Positions 1 through 9,381 of a DNA stretch of 64,000 nucleotides are shown here, piece by piece. How positions within the stretch are numbered: the first letter of the stretch is position 1; each line of letters starts with the position of its first letter. The DNA lies in NCBI GenBank assembly GCA_949316235.1, contig OX438751.1, forward strand, positions 7,402,413-7,466,412. Direction: 5' to 3'. This DNA is from Oegoconia quadripuncta. Its lineage: Eukaryota > Arthropoda > Insecta > Lepidoptera > Autostichidae. Below the pieces are notes generated by a model. It had not been told where the DNA came from. It made no database searches and saw nothing but the letters and a program-made list of their open reading frames with translations. The position numbers and the translations under genes are program-made.

Positions 1-614
1 GGGCACACGGCAGACTGTTCACGACGTGTATTTACGGAGATTTTGTACGAGTGTTCTAAGAGAATTCTAGTATCGTATAAATGGTCGAACGAAATACATA
101 ATCCAACGAAGTCTAACCATTTTTTTAATAATCATTTGTAGTTATTGCATTGTTTTCTCTGAATTTGACCTCAATTCACTTTTCATTGGTAGAGTTTGGA
201 ATTAACCGATCCGTAAATTAGGTACTTATTCAGTTTGGTGTTTGACCAAACAAAGTTGGTAATGCAAGTTTCAGAATATAAGAAAATATACTATTTATAA
301 GTTAGAAATAGGATGTGATGTGTCTTGAAAGCAATATTGTAGTCATTTTGTATTCAACGAATAAATAAGTCGCTCATACTCTTTCCAATACCTTTACAAT
401 TTTCAATTTATAACAAAACATCAATCGCAAACTTCTGTCAAAGAATTGCTTCAGATTTTTTTTTAGAATGTCATGGCAAATTTTGTGTTTTTTGTTTGAC
501 CTTCAAATAATCGCACAGTTGTATACAGAATCGCAGATTTTTGTGAAAGTATAAATGACTTCGATTTGAATGTACACACGGCCGCACAACAACCGTAACC
601 CTTCCAATATAAGC
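1..614. other. Gene-free 5' edge with one TATA-like site
   Basis: AT-rich sequence with no coding exon that I can support. A TATA-like heptamer TATAAAT lies at 550-556, about 60 bp upstream of the candidate start codon at 615. Nothing else stands out. Confidence 0.4.
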
Positions 615-669
615 ATGGTCGTTACGTCCACATTTCTGCTAGCGTCGCTCTGCCAGCTTACACTGCTAG
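615..669 (+). CDS. Candidate first coding exon encoding a signal peptide
   Basis: An ATG at 615 opens 18 codons reading MVVTSTFLLASLCQLTLL, a plausible secretory signal peptide, followed at 670 by GTAATG, an acceptable splice donor (phase 1). A TATA-like box at 550-556 lies at a suitable distance. I found no convincing partner exon. Acceptor-like sites at 926-928 and near 1490 give only short open frames. It may be the first exon of a gene with a long intron, or a chance match. Confidence 0.25.
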
Positions 670-928
670 GTAATGTTACGCTTGTCGTACCGTCGACAGT
701 ACGAAGACTACATGGAAAGAACTAAATGTCTCAATTTATTTAAAATACATCTTTGCTTGTCAAATAGTGCAAAATTATAAAAAAACTAATGGAATATATG
801 CACTATTCAGTTTACATAAACGTTATTTCCCTGTAGTCTTTAATAGCATCGTTATTTAGCAATATGTATTTTGTATATATAAGTTTTATAAATTAAGTTT
901 TATCAACTAACACTATTGCTCTATCCAG

Positions 929-1073
929 ATGGCAGATTAGAAGCCAATTTGAAAAAAAAACCACAATATTTCTGACCATTAAACGTGCCTTTAATGATGA
1001 TCCTATCAAAGTGATCAACTCTGGAATGATGATGGCGAAATGAGACAATAATGCTGAATAATGATATTATAAA
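929..1073 (+). pseudogene. Possible insect chemoreceptor C-terminal exon remnant
   Basis: After an acceptor-like CTATCCAG at 921-928, one frame stays open to a TGA at 1041 and contains FLTIKRAFNDDPIKVINSG. This has the spacing of the conserved C-terminal block of insect odorant receptors (hydrophobic run, K/R-R, P, then S-G). After a one-base shift the neighbouring frame continues NETIMLNNDIIKY, resembling the T..-x-LN segment that usually follows. A GT donor-like site sits at 1074. If real, it is a frameshifted relic. No upstream receptor exons were recognised, so this is a weak similarity call. Confidence 0.25.
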
Positions 1074-2323
1074 GTATATAATATACCTTATGTTCCTACT
1101 AATGTCGTTTGTAATCCATATGTGCTGCATATAGATACCTATAAAACTGTAAATTTTGTTCACAAAATACTAATGGTAATAAACTTCAAATCACACAGAG
1201 CATACGAGTATTGAAAACCCATATATCACTTTGGTTGGAATTATGTGATTATAGGATTTATATGGTTTGTTATCTCTATATTATGGATGATAATCCATTA
1301 TGTGTGAGGCAGGATGTTGTTATTTTTACCGTACAAGCACAATTTATACATATAGTGAGTGAAGTTTGCGCTTGTGAACACATTTTGTACATTTTTAAAT
1401 ACCTCCCTACCATAATTCTTCTCTTTAAATGTATCTTTTAGAATGTAGGGCGCCACAAATAATATTGTCTGTCACATTCTTTTCTTCACAGTGTTTCACG
1501 AGAGAATCGTGATATTTTCATTTCAAATAAAATCGTATGCAATATGTGTGTTTAATTTCCTTTTTGGTTTGTCAACTATAAATTGACATCGAGTGTGGGT
1601 TCATAACCGGCGGCGAGCCAAAAGTTTTATACCGCCAGCCTGTAATGGAGCACCTGCGAGAACGCGACGGTCTTGCGTGCTAGACTACATTTTTAGACGA
1701 CGATTGTGCGAAAGCGTTTTGAGCCTGTCTTAATTTTTTATAGGGTTTTGTGTATACAGAACGGCTCGTGAAAGCATAGGGATGTTGAAACTCGCGGCCT
1801 CTATGGGCTCTCTGTGGGTAGGCTGCAAAACAAGTTAGTCAAAAAGACTGTCTTGTCTGGGGGTGAAGTATTTGACTGATACGTGTTTGACCTACGATCT
1901 CGCCTGCTGAAAAGGGACGATGTGTGGTGTTTATAAAGAGGTTTACAAGTATGTATAGTGATAGTGTTCTGTGGTTGATAACTAGTCTAGATAGATAAAT
2001 AAATAACCAAGCCGCAAGGGAAACACGTTTCTGATGGAAAAAAATCCAACAGCGTACAATTATTATGAAAGGACAATTTTGAAGCATGATTACGAGCATA
2101 GTTTCACGATAAGTCGTGTAGTCGCCGCTGGTATTACAAAGTTTGCACTACTTCACATTATCAGCCTGTAAAAATCCACTAAAGATTTGCGTCGCTATCC
2201 ATTGCCTTTGCCCTAATCGCCACGTTGTTGGCACAGTAAAGGGAACGTTGGACGGCTAAATGGGAATCGCAGATTTTTTTTCGGAGCTTCGGTGAAGTTG
2301 CCTTCTACAATATACAATCCCAC
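1074..2323. other. No gene supported
   Basis: Only short open frames without family resemblance. An acceptor-like TTCTTCACAG ends near 1491 with an AATAAA soon after (about 1526), but no exon could be joined to it. The stretch near 1600-1730 is open in two frames and somewhat GC-richer but is not recognisable. Confidence 0.4.
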
Positions 2324-2496
2324 CTAATATTATATATGCGAAAGTTTGTATATTTGTTACCTCTTCAGGTCTATACAACTGGACGGATTTGGTGGGTAGA
2401 CAGATTAGGACTTGGATTAACATATAGGCAAATTTTTTGTTGAACCGATTTTGATGAAATCTTCCACGCAGACCCAGTCACGGGCGGAAAGCTAGT
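2324..2496 (+). mobile_element. Helitron-like non-autonomous repeat (Lep1 type)
   Basis: Starts with CTAATATTATATATGCGAAAG and ends with GGAAAGCTAGT, with the internal phrase 'accgattttgatgaaat'. These are the hallmark ends of the short Helitron-like repeat abundant in Lepidoptera. It codes for nothing. Related copies occur at about 58384, 60907-61130 and 62459-62672. Confidence 0.65.
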
Positions 2497-2606
2497 AGTG
2501 GATATATAGGATGAATTTTTCAAGTGGGCGTGCATGGCTGAATCCGAAACTTCATAGTTTTCTTAAGTTGGCCGTATGTCATCAGAATTCGTTCCTTGTT
2601 AGCGAC

Positions 2607-2756
2607 ATTGGTGTCGATTTGAATGTACACCAACTAAACTAAAACCAGTTTTGGAGTGGTGCCGTCGCATCGTATTGTTCTAGGGAGAAAGAGACAGTAC
2701 TACTTTAAAACTGGTTTTAATTTAGTTGGTGTACCTACATCCGAATCGACACCAAT
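2607..2756 (+). mobile_element. Foldback MITE, family 1, copy A
   Basis: Begins ATTGGTGTCGATTTGAATG and ends CCGAATCGACACCAAT. The arms also share CACCAACTAAA and AAAACCAGTTTT in inverted order, so most of the 150 bp can fold into a hairpin around a short centre. The same family occurs at 42217-42355 (same orientation) and 42426-42575 (inverted). The short open frame crossing it is not a gene. Confidence 0.75.
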
Positions 2757-2893
2757 ATCGAATGTGTACCTATTACATTGTTTTTTGATTTTTCAAAAAT
2801 CCAATGAAGCAGTTTTAGTTTTCATCGGGGGGTTCTATTACATAATTTCATCGTTATCGTCATCGGTTACGTTCTGACATGATTGGTTGACTC

Positions 2894-3035
2894 TGTTAAC
2901 ATTGTCTATGCAATGTACGGCTCACTTTTGTTTAAGAAAAAAGCCCCTGTCTGAAGTTGCTCTAGCAATCAAATATAACAACCAAATTTATATGTTTGTT
3001 TCAATAAAACCAATGCAATGCTGGTAATTATAACA
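2894..3035 (+). repeat. Copia 5' LTR
   Basis: 142 bp from TGTTAACATT to ATTATAACA, bounded by TG...CA. It matches 7261-7402 base for base by eye. It contains an AATAAA-like polyadenylation signal near its 3' part (TTTCAATAAAACC). Confidence 0.95.
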
Positions 3036-3050
3036 GGTTATGGGCCCAGG
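3036..3050 (+). promoter_or_regulatory. Primer-binding site, half-tRNA initiator-Met type
   Basis: GGTTATGGGCCCAGG starts directly after the LTR. It is complementary to the anticodon-stem and loop region (CUGGGCCCAUAACC) of initiator tRNA-Met rather than to the tRNA 3' end. This is the internal tRNA primer arrangement known for Drosophila copia. Confidence 0.85.
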
Positions 3051-3170
3051 AGAAAACCGACTTAAAAACGTAAAACCAATAAAGCCGAAAAAGTAAAATT
3101 GTAAAAAACCTTGATTTATTAAAGTAAAACTCGGTCACTGCTATTCTGTGCTGTTAACACACCTATAAAA

Positions 3171-6100
3171 ATGGATAAAGCAGATTATAGCGATATCCAA
3201 CGCTTAGACAGTGAAGAAAATTTTCCCATGTGGAAATTTCAATTAAATATTGTGTTCAGAAGTCATTGTTTGCATCAGTACATACGCGAAGAAAATGACG
3301 AAAAAGACACCGGAAAAGATAAGCTAGAAGAGCAAAGAGATGCACAAGCTCAGAAGATAATTATGTGCACAATAAATAAGAAATACTTGCCACTCATAAT
3401 GAGTAGTGAAAATGCGAAACAAATGTATGATAAAATTTGCTTTATTTTCGAGAAGACAAGTCAATAACAAAAATGTGATCTAATGCAACAATTTTTTCAA
3501 TATTCATATGACAATACTAAGGATATGACACATCATATAAGTGTTCTCGAAAATCTGGCATACCGACTAAAATGTGTTGACGAAAAAGTGAATGACAATA
3601 TGATAATTTCCAAAATTTTGTCTACTTTACCTGATACTTATAGTACATTTGTGACGTCATGGGATTCCGCATCGCAGTCAGATAAAACTATAAACAACCT
3701 CACTTCAAGGTTGTTAACAGAAGAAAAAAGAATTGATAAGCTACCAAACAAGTATATAAGGCAAGTGCAAATTTATATTGCAATAAAAATACCAAATATT
3801 CAGGTACCCGAAAGAAAGAATTGTACTGTAAAATATGTAAGAAAACAAACCACGAAGAAAAAGATTGTTACTTTAAAAAACAATGTAAGCTATGTAAGAA
3901 AATGAATCATAACGAGAAAGAATGCTATTTTCGAAAGGATAAAGGAAAAAACAGAGAAGCTTTACTTACCACAGAGAGAAATGTACATTCGAGTATGACA
4001 GAATTTATAATAGACTCAGGATGTACTTCACACATGACTAAGGATGGTACAATTTTAAATGAAATAAAAAATGAAAATATTGAAATTAATACTGCTAAAA
4101 GGAATGAGAAATTAAAAGCAGAGAAGTCTGGGAAAATAGAAACAAAAAATTATTATTTGGAAAATGTCTTGTATGTACCGAATCTACAGAAAAATTTAAT
4201 ATCTGTAAATGCTTTAACAGAAAAGAATGCGGAAGTATTGTTCACCAAAAATAATGTCATAATTCGAAAAAATCACAAAATAATAATAAAAGGAAATAAA
4301 AATGAAAATGGTCTGTACTCCATACAATTAAAAGTAGAAGAAGAGTCATCTTTAATCAATTATAAAAGTACCGGAGCAACGGAATGGCATGTGAAGTTGG
4401 GCCATGCCAGTAAATCCAAAATGATTAAGATGTTGGATGTTGTGGATGGCATGAAACTAAGTAAAAAAGAAATAGATTCCCTACCAGATTGTGAAATATG
4501 TTTGCAATCGAAACAAACTAGAATACCATTTTCTACTCAAAGATATAGAGTTGTAAAACCATTGGAACTTATACATACTGACATCTGTGGTCCTATCAGT
4601 CCAACTACTTGGGATAACAAAAGATATATACTTACCTGTACCGATGACTATACAAACTACATTAAAATATATCTTCTTAAGAATAAAAATGAAGTTTTTG
4701 ATTGCCTCAAAGATTATATAAATTTAGCAGAGAGACAACATAACTTAAAAGTGAAAGCAATAAGATGTGACTGTGGAGGAGAATACACTAGCAACACAGT
4801 AACAGAATTTTGTAAAAATAAAGGCATTATTATGGATTACACAACTCCGTATAGTCCGCAACTGAATGGAAAATCTGAAAGGCTCAATCGCACCATAATG
4901 GAGAAAGTAAGAGCCATGTTATTTGAAACAAATGTCGATAAAGAATTATGGGGTGAAGCCGCAAAAACAGCTGCTTATATAATTAACCGAATACCAGTTG
5001 AAGGACAAGCAAAGACACCTGTAGAAAAATGGACAGGACGGAAACCTAACTTAAATAATTTACTAACCTTTGGGTGTGAAGCGTTTAGTAAAAACTTGAC
5101 ATATCTGAGAAAACTTGATAAGAGAAGCAATAAATACATTATGATTGGTTATACCAATACAGGATACAATCTGTGGGATAAAGAACATAGAAAAGTTTTG
5201 GAAAGGCGTGATGTTGTATTTGTCAATAAAAAGCAAGAAGAAAAAAATAATGACGAAAGCAATACAGTAAAAATAATAACAAGTAAGGAAAATATAAACT
5301 TACCTATACACCAAGAGACTGAAGAAAATTATAGGCTAGATGACACAGAAAGAAAAATTGAAGAAAATAGAGAAGGCATGGAGGAAGAAAATAAAATAGA
5401 AAGAGAAAATATAGACGGAGAAAACGAAGAAGAAGAAAACATAGAACATGAAAGTATAGTAGAAGATGAAAGAAGAGGATCAGAAAATGAAAATGAGAGA
5501 ATTAGCTCACGAGGAAGAATAATAAGAAAACCCTCATATTTCAAAGACTATGTAAGCAACATTGCATACTGTTAAATAACTCAAGACAATGTGCCACAAA
5601 CGTACGAAGACGCAGTTAAAGATAAAAATTGGAAACAAGCAATAGACAATGAGCTAAATGCTTTAAAAAAATTAGAAACATGGAAGGAAGTGCAAATTCC
5701 TAAAAATAAAAAAGCTATAGATACCAAATGGATCTTTAAACAAAAAGAAGATGGCACAAAAAAGGCAAGACTCGTGGCAAGAGGGTTCCAACTGAAAAGA
5801 GACAATAATAATGAAATTTTCTATTCTCCTGTAGCAAGAGCACCTACAATTAGAATGGTAATATCAAAAGCAAATATCTACCTATAAGGCAATTAGATAT
5901 ACCGACTGCATTCCTCAATGGTAAAATAAGGTCAGATGTTTACATTAAAGCCCCGCAAGGTTACACTGATAATAAAATATTAAAACTTCAAAGAGCTCTA
6001 TATGGTTTAGATGAATCACCATTAGACTGGAATGAAACTATAGATGAATTTGCTAAGAAAAACTGCTTTAAAAGATCTGAATATGACTACTGTCTATACT

Positions 6101-7044
6101 ACAAAGAGGATTGTTGGATGATTATCTATGTTGATGATATACTACTGATTGGAAATTATGATAGTGTAATTAAAGAACTTAAAAAAGAATTTAAAGCTAA
6201 AGACTTGGGAGAAGTAAAGAAATTTCTAGGAATGGATATAGAGAGAGAAAATGACAAGATAACATTGAAACAAACGAGTTTAATTGAAAAAATATTAGAT
6301 AAATTCGACATGAAAAATTGCAACGGAATAAAAACTCCTATGGAAATAAATTTCAACATAACATCAGACAAAGAACAAGATAATATTAAAGATCGCTATA
6401 GAGAATTAATAGGAAGCTTATTATACTTATCAATTACGTCCCGACCTGACTTGACGTATTCTGTCTCATATCTAAGTCGTTACTTGGATAAAACAAATAC
6501 CCAAACGTGGAAAGCTGCGAAACGCATACTTAGGTATTTAAAACAGACAAAGGATAAAGGATTAATTTTCAGGGTATCCGCTGATAAAAATTTACGCGCA
6601 TACTCAGACGCCGATTGGGGTGGCGATAGAATTGACCGAAAGAGCGTTAGCGGAGCTTTGATATTGCATGGCAGTAATCCAGTAGCGTGGTTCACTAAAA
6701 AACAATCTTGCGTCGCGTTGTCTACAGCAGAAGCTGAATATATCGCTGCCGCCATGACGGCACAAGAATTGGTAAACCTAAAAGGAATCAGCGAACATTT
6801 AAAATGCGACGCAAAGGCTAATCTTTTAGTGGACAATCAGGGAGCCATATGTATGACTAAAAGCTACGAAAATTCAAAGAGAACAAAACATATTGATATT
6901 AAGTTTCATTACATTAAAGATCTCATTAATAAAAATATAATATCTATAGACTATGTAAGTTCTCAAAATAATTATGCTGACTTGTTAACAAAAAGTTTGT
7001 GTAAGCAAAAATTTTACAATATTTCAGATAATTTCATGTCTTAA
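3171..7044 (+). pseudogene. Copia gag-pol, interrupted
   Basis: Domain order is copia-like. Gag starts at 3171. CCHC zinc knuckles (CKICKKTNHEEKDC, then a second) lie near 3827-3940. The aspartic protease DSG motif is near 4012. Integrase has the HH-CC finger (about 4387-4500) and an acidic triad, with HTDICG, RCDCGGEY and GKSERLN in sequence. RT has YVDD at 6127-6138, and RNase H has DADWGG and STAEAEY. Breaks: in-frame TAA at 3465-3467, a frameshift at about 3740-3775, in-frame TAA at 5573-5575, and a frameshift at about 5875-5887, just before the RT segment LDIPTAFLNG. Catalytic motifs survive on either side of the breaks, so the damage looks recent. Integrase-pol order confirms copia rather than gypsy. 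Confidence 0.93.
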
Positions 7045-7246
7045 CAATTTGTTGTTACGTTGTAAAACTTTGTCATTTATTTTGTTTTTAAACTAAAGTT
7101 GAAACTTTTTTTTTGTTTAAATATCTATAATTATTAAATGAAAATAACTAGTATGTGACAAGTTATGAGATCTTAAACATGATTAATATTATAATGATAA
7201 AGTTAGCGTACTTTTGTTTTTACGATTGTAATTTTATATAAAATTA

Positions 7247-7260
7247 GGCTCGAGGAGGAG
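7247..7260 (+). promoter_or_regulatory. Copia polypurine tract
   Basis: GGCTCGAGGAGGAG directly precedes the 3' LTR, the expected place for plus-strand priming. Confidence 0.75.
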
Positions 7261-7402
7261 TGTTAACATTGTCTATGCAATGTACGGCTCACTTTTGTTT
7301 AAGAAAAAAGCCCCTGTCTGAAGTTGCTCTAGCAATCAAATATAACAACCAAATTTATATGTTTGTTTCAATAAAACCAATGCAATGCTGGTAATTATAA
7401 CA
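7261..7402 (+). repeat. Copia 3' LTR
   Basis: 142 bp, identical by eye to the 5' LTR, and followed by the target duplication GACTC at 7403-7407. Confidence 0.95.
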
Positions 7403-7589
7403 GACTCATCGTTCGCTCGGCTATTTGACGGTTTATCATGGGTCAATGTAAACGATACCGATGAAGTTACGTAATCTAAGAGCCACATTGGTACAATTTC
7501 CGTATTTGTAAAAATGCATTTGGAAGTCCAGATTCGTACAATTTTTAATAAGTGAGTTTAAGATTTGGCCATGCACGCCCACTTGAAAA

Positions 7590-9180
7590 TTATTTTGGTT
7601 GGTTGGTTTTATGGCACCCATGAGAAGAGACAGGTTGGTCCTATTTTACTCTGCTGAGCCACTACTTGGCTACGCTCTTATACCCACCTATTTAGATTAT
7701 ACACTACTAATCTACGTGATCAGTTGGCGAGACGTGATCAATTGGGAATGAAGAAATCCGTCACCAGGACGACCTGATGAAGATCGCGGAAAGTCATTGG
7801 ATGAAGGCTGCTCTGTACTATGGGGAAAATGGTTTGAGTTACTTTTGCACCCACCCAGAGTTAAAATTTCTTTTTTCGTCCTAATATTGGTAACGTAAGC
7901 ATATTCAGGCGCAATTTCTGCCAGTCTAACGTAATTTACTCATAATTATGTTTCTCCCGTAAGGTGATAGTGCTTTACGGAAGATTTTGGCGGCTTCTTG
8001 TGGGAACTCGAAAGCTCAATCATACATCTAAATATATCCGCTTCACGTGTACACAATCATTGACTTTTGATGCACAATAATCTGCATTTATTTATTACAC
8101 ATCAAAACTCGAAACATCCAAATTACAAGAAATGAAATCTAAACGCACAATGGCCAAAAAGTCGTCTTCAGACTTCATCATATCAGCCGAAAGACGTCTA
8201 CTGCTGGACAAAGGCCTCCCCCAAATCCACAACGATTGCTCCTGCGCTGTCCGATATGTTGCCAGGGCTATCTTCAGACTTACAAATAGAAAAAAAATAT
8301 TACGCGATTTTCCTTCTTCTGTTCTTCCTACTACTGGCAATCGTCAGCTTTTTCGGGCCACATTTTTTTTCGAGTTCATCTTTCATAGGGCCATAGAGCT
8401 TTACGGAAGAAATGTTATTCTTTTTTTTCTGCTACTATCGAATTTCTGAACGTTCAATGGAGTTCATTCAACTTGCCAACAAAGTCAACGTCACCGTACT
8501 CATAGTGGTGTTGCCAGATACACCCCATTTCCGCATTTTATCCCGTATATTTGTCAATGGATTCCATCCGCTTTAGCTACAATGGTTCCGCTTTCTAAGA
8601 ATGTGCCCAAACAAATAATAGTTTCTTCTTATTATTTCTATAATCACTCCTTTGTTCCAGCTTTTTTGTTCGCGGGTTGTCACCGCCCCCGATTCAAAAT
8701 AAAGGTCGTGTTAATAAATCGATCTTGAGATTGAGATCACGTCTTATTTTTTTTGATACTGTTTTAATAACCATCAGATTCTCAAGCGTCGAGTTAAGGT
8801 CATCTCAATCTAGAGAACGGCTTATTATTACAGGCCTATCGTTATTTACTTGTTAAAGTCATCGAATTATTGTTTCGTGACGTTGCATGGTTAAATAAAT
8901 TGTTTGACGCAAAATTGAAGACGTTTCATGTAAAATAGTTCATGAAAAATGCAGGAAGAATCTGGAAAAAATCTCTTTTTTTTTCTAGGAAAAGAGTTAA
9001 AGATATATATGTATGACATTCCTTTCTATTGTCTCATTTCGAAACTAGATTGCTTACTCATTCTATCTACTCCAAAACAGTTTTTTTCTTTAACGCCTTC
9101 GGTTTGTGAAAATTGGGTCTGTCAACACTGTTATAAAAAAAAATTGGTTTCTGCGCAGGCTCGGCTGGGGCGCGGCTTTG
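7590..9180. other. No gene; degenerate repeat sequence
   Basis: Contains a lepidopteran-type repeat phrase (CTACTGCTGGACAAAGGCCT at about 8198-8217), probably from an old SINE or LINE copy. Open frames on both strands at 8095-8449 overlap this repeat and show no domain. Otherwise AT-rich sequence. Confidence 0.45.
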
Positions 9181-9239
9181 TGTGTGTGTGGTCGGTCAAT
9201 CGAATCACCACCAACCACCAACCAAAGAAAGAAGTTTAG

Positions 9240-9305
9240 TCAGTGTGCGTGCGTGCAGACAGGCAGTTAGGTAGTGAGTGGCTGCTTTGCTGCTATGTTA
9301 TCGAT
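9240..9305 (+). promoter_or_regulatory. Putative MPDU1 core promoter
   Basis: TCAGT at 9240-9244 matches the arthropod initiator and would give a 5' UTR of about 140 nt before the ATG at 9382. TATCGAT at 9299-9305 resembles the DRE core common at insect housekeeping promoters. There is no TATA box, as expected for a housekeeping gene. This rests on motifs only. Confidence 0.4.
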
Positions 9306-9381
9306 CGAATCGGCAAATAAAATATTTTTTTGCCTAAGTGTTCCTTTCTTGTAATATACAGTGAAATAGTAATAATACACA

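Larger units (their letters stand above)
2894..7402 (+). mobile_element. Ty1/copia LTR retrotransposon, complete in structure, coding region broken
   Basis: The element has two 142-bp LTRs that are identical by eye, an internal primer site, a gag-pol region and a purine tract. It is flanked by the 5-bp duplication GACTC (2889-2893 and 7403-7407). Identical LTRs and a clean duplication indicate recent insertion. The coding region nevertheless carries two stops and two frameshifts, so the copy should not encode its own proteins and was probably mobilised in trans, unless the breaks are assembly errors. Confidence 0.95.
2837..7475. mobile_element. MITE, family 2, interrupted by copia
   Basis: The left end (TTACATAATTTCATCG, from about 2838) and right end (CGATGAAGTTACGTAA, near 7475) are imperfect inverted repeats. 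Between them lies the complete copia element. An uninterrupted relative at about 55134-55268 aligns across the insertion point, so this is a roughly 130-bp MITE split by copia. Confidence 0.7.
2517..7589. mobile_element. Outer terminal-inverted-repeat element holding nested insertions
   Basis: The 22 bp at 2517-2538 (TTTTCAAGTGGGCGTGCATG plus GC) recurs exactly inverted at 7568-7589, and weaker symmetry continues inward. Removing the copia element leaves roughly 560 bp, a typical non-autonomous DNA transposon size. It contains the MITE at 2607-2756 and a second MITE split by copia. No target-site duplication was clear. Confidence 0.55.

Noticed and set aside
2656..2877. Plus-strand 73-codon open frame
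   Set aside because: It runs through the right half of a foldback MITE and into a second MITE; not a gene.
8095..8449. Overlapping open frames on both strands
   Set aside because: They coincide with a degenerate lepidopteran repeat and show no domain.
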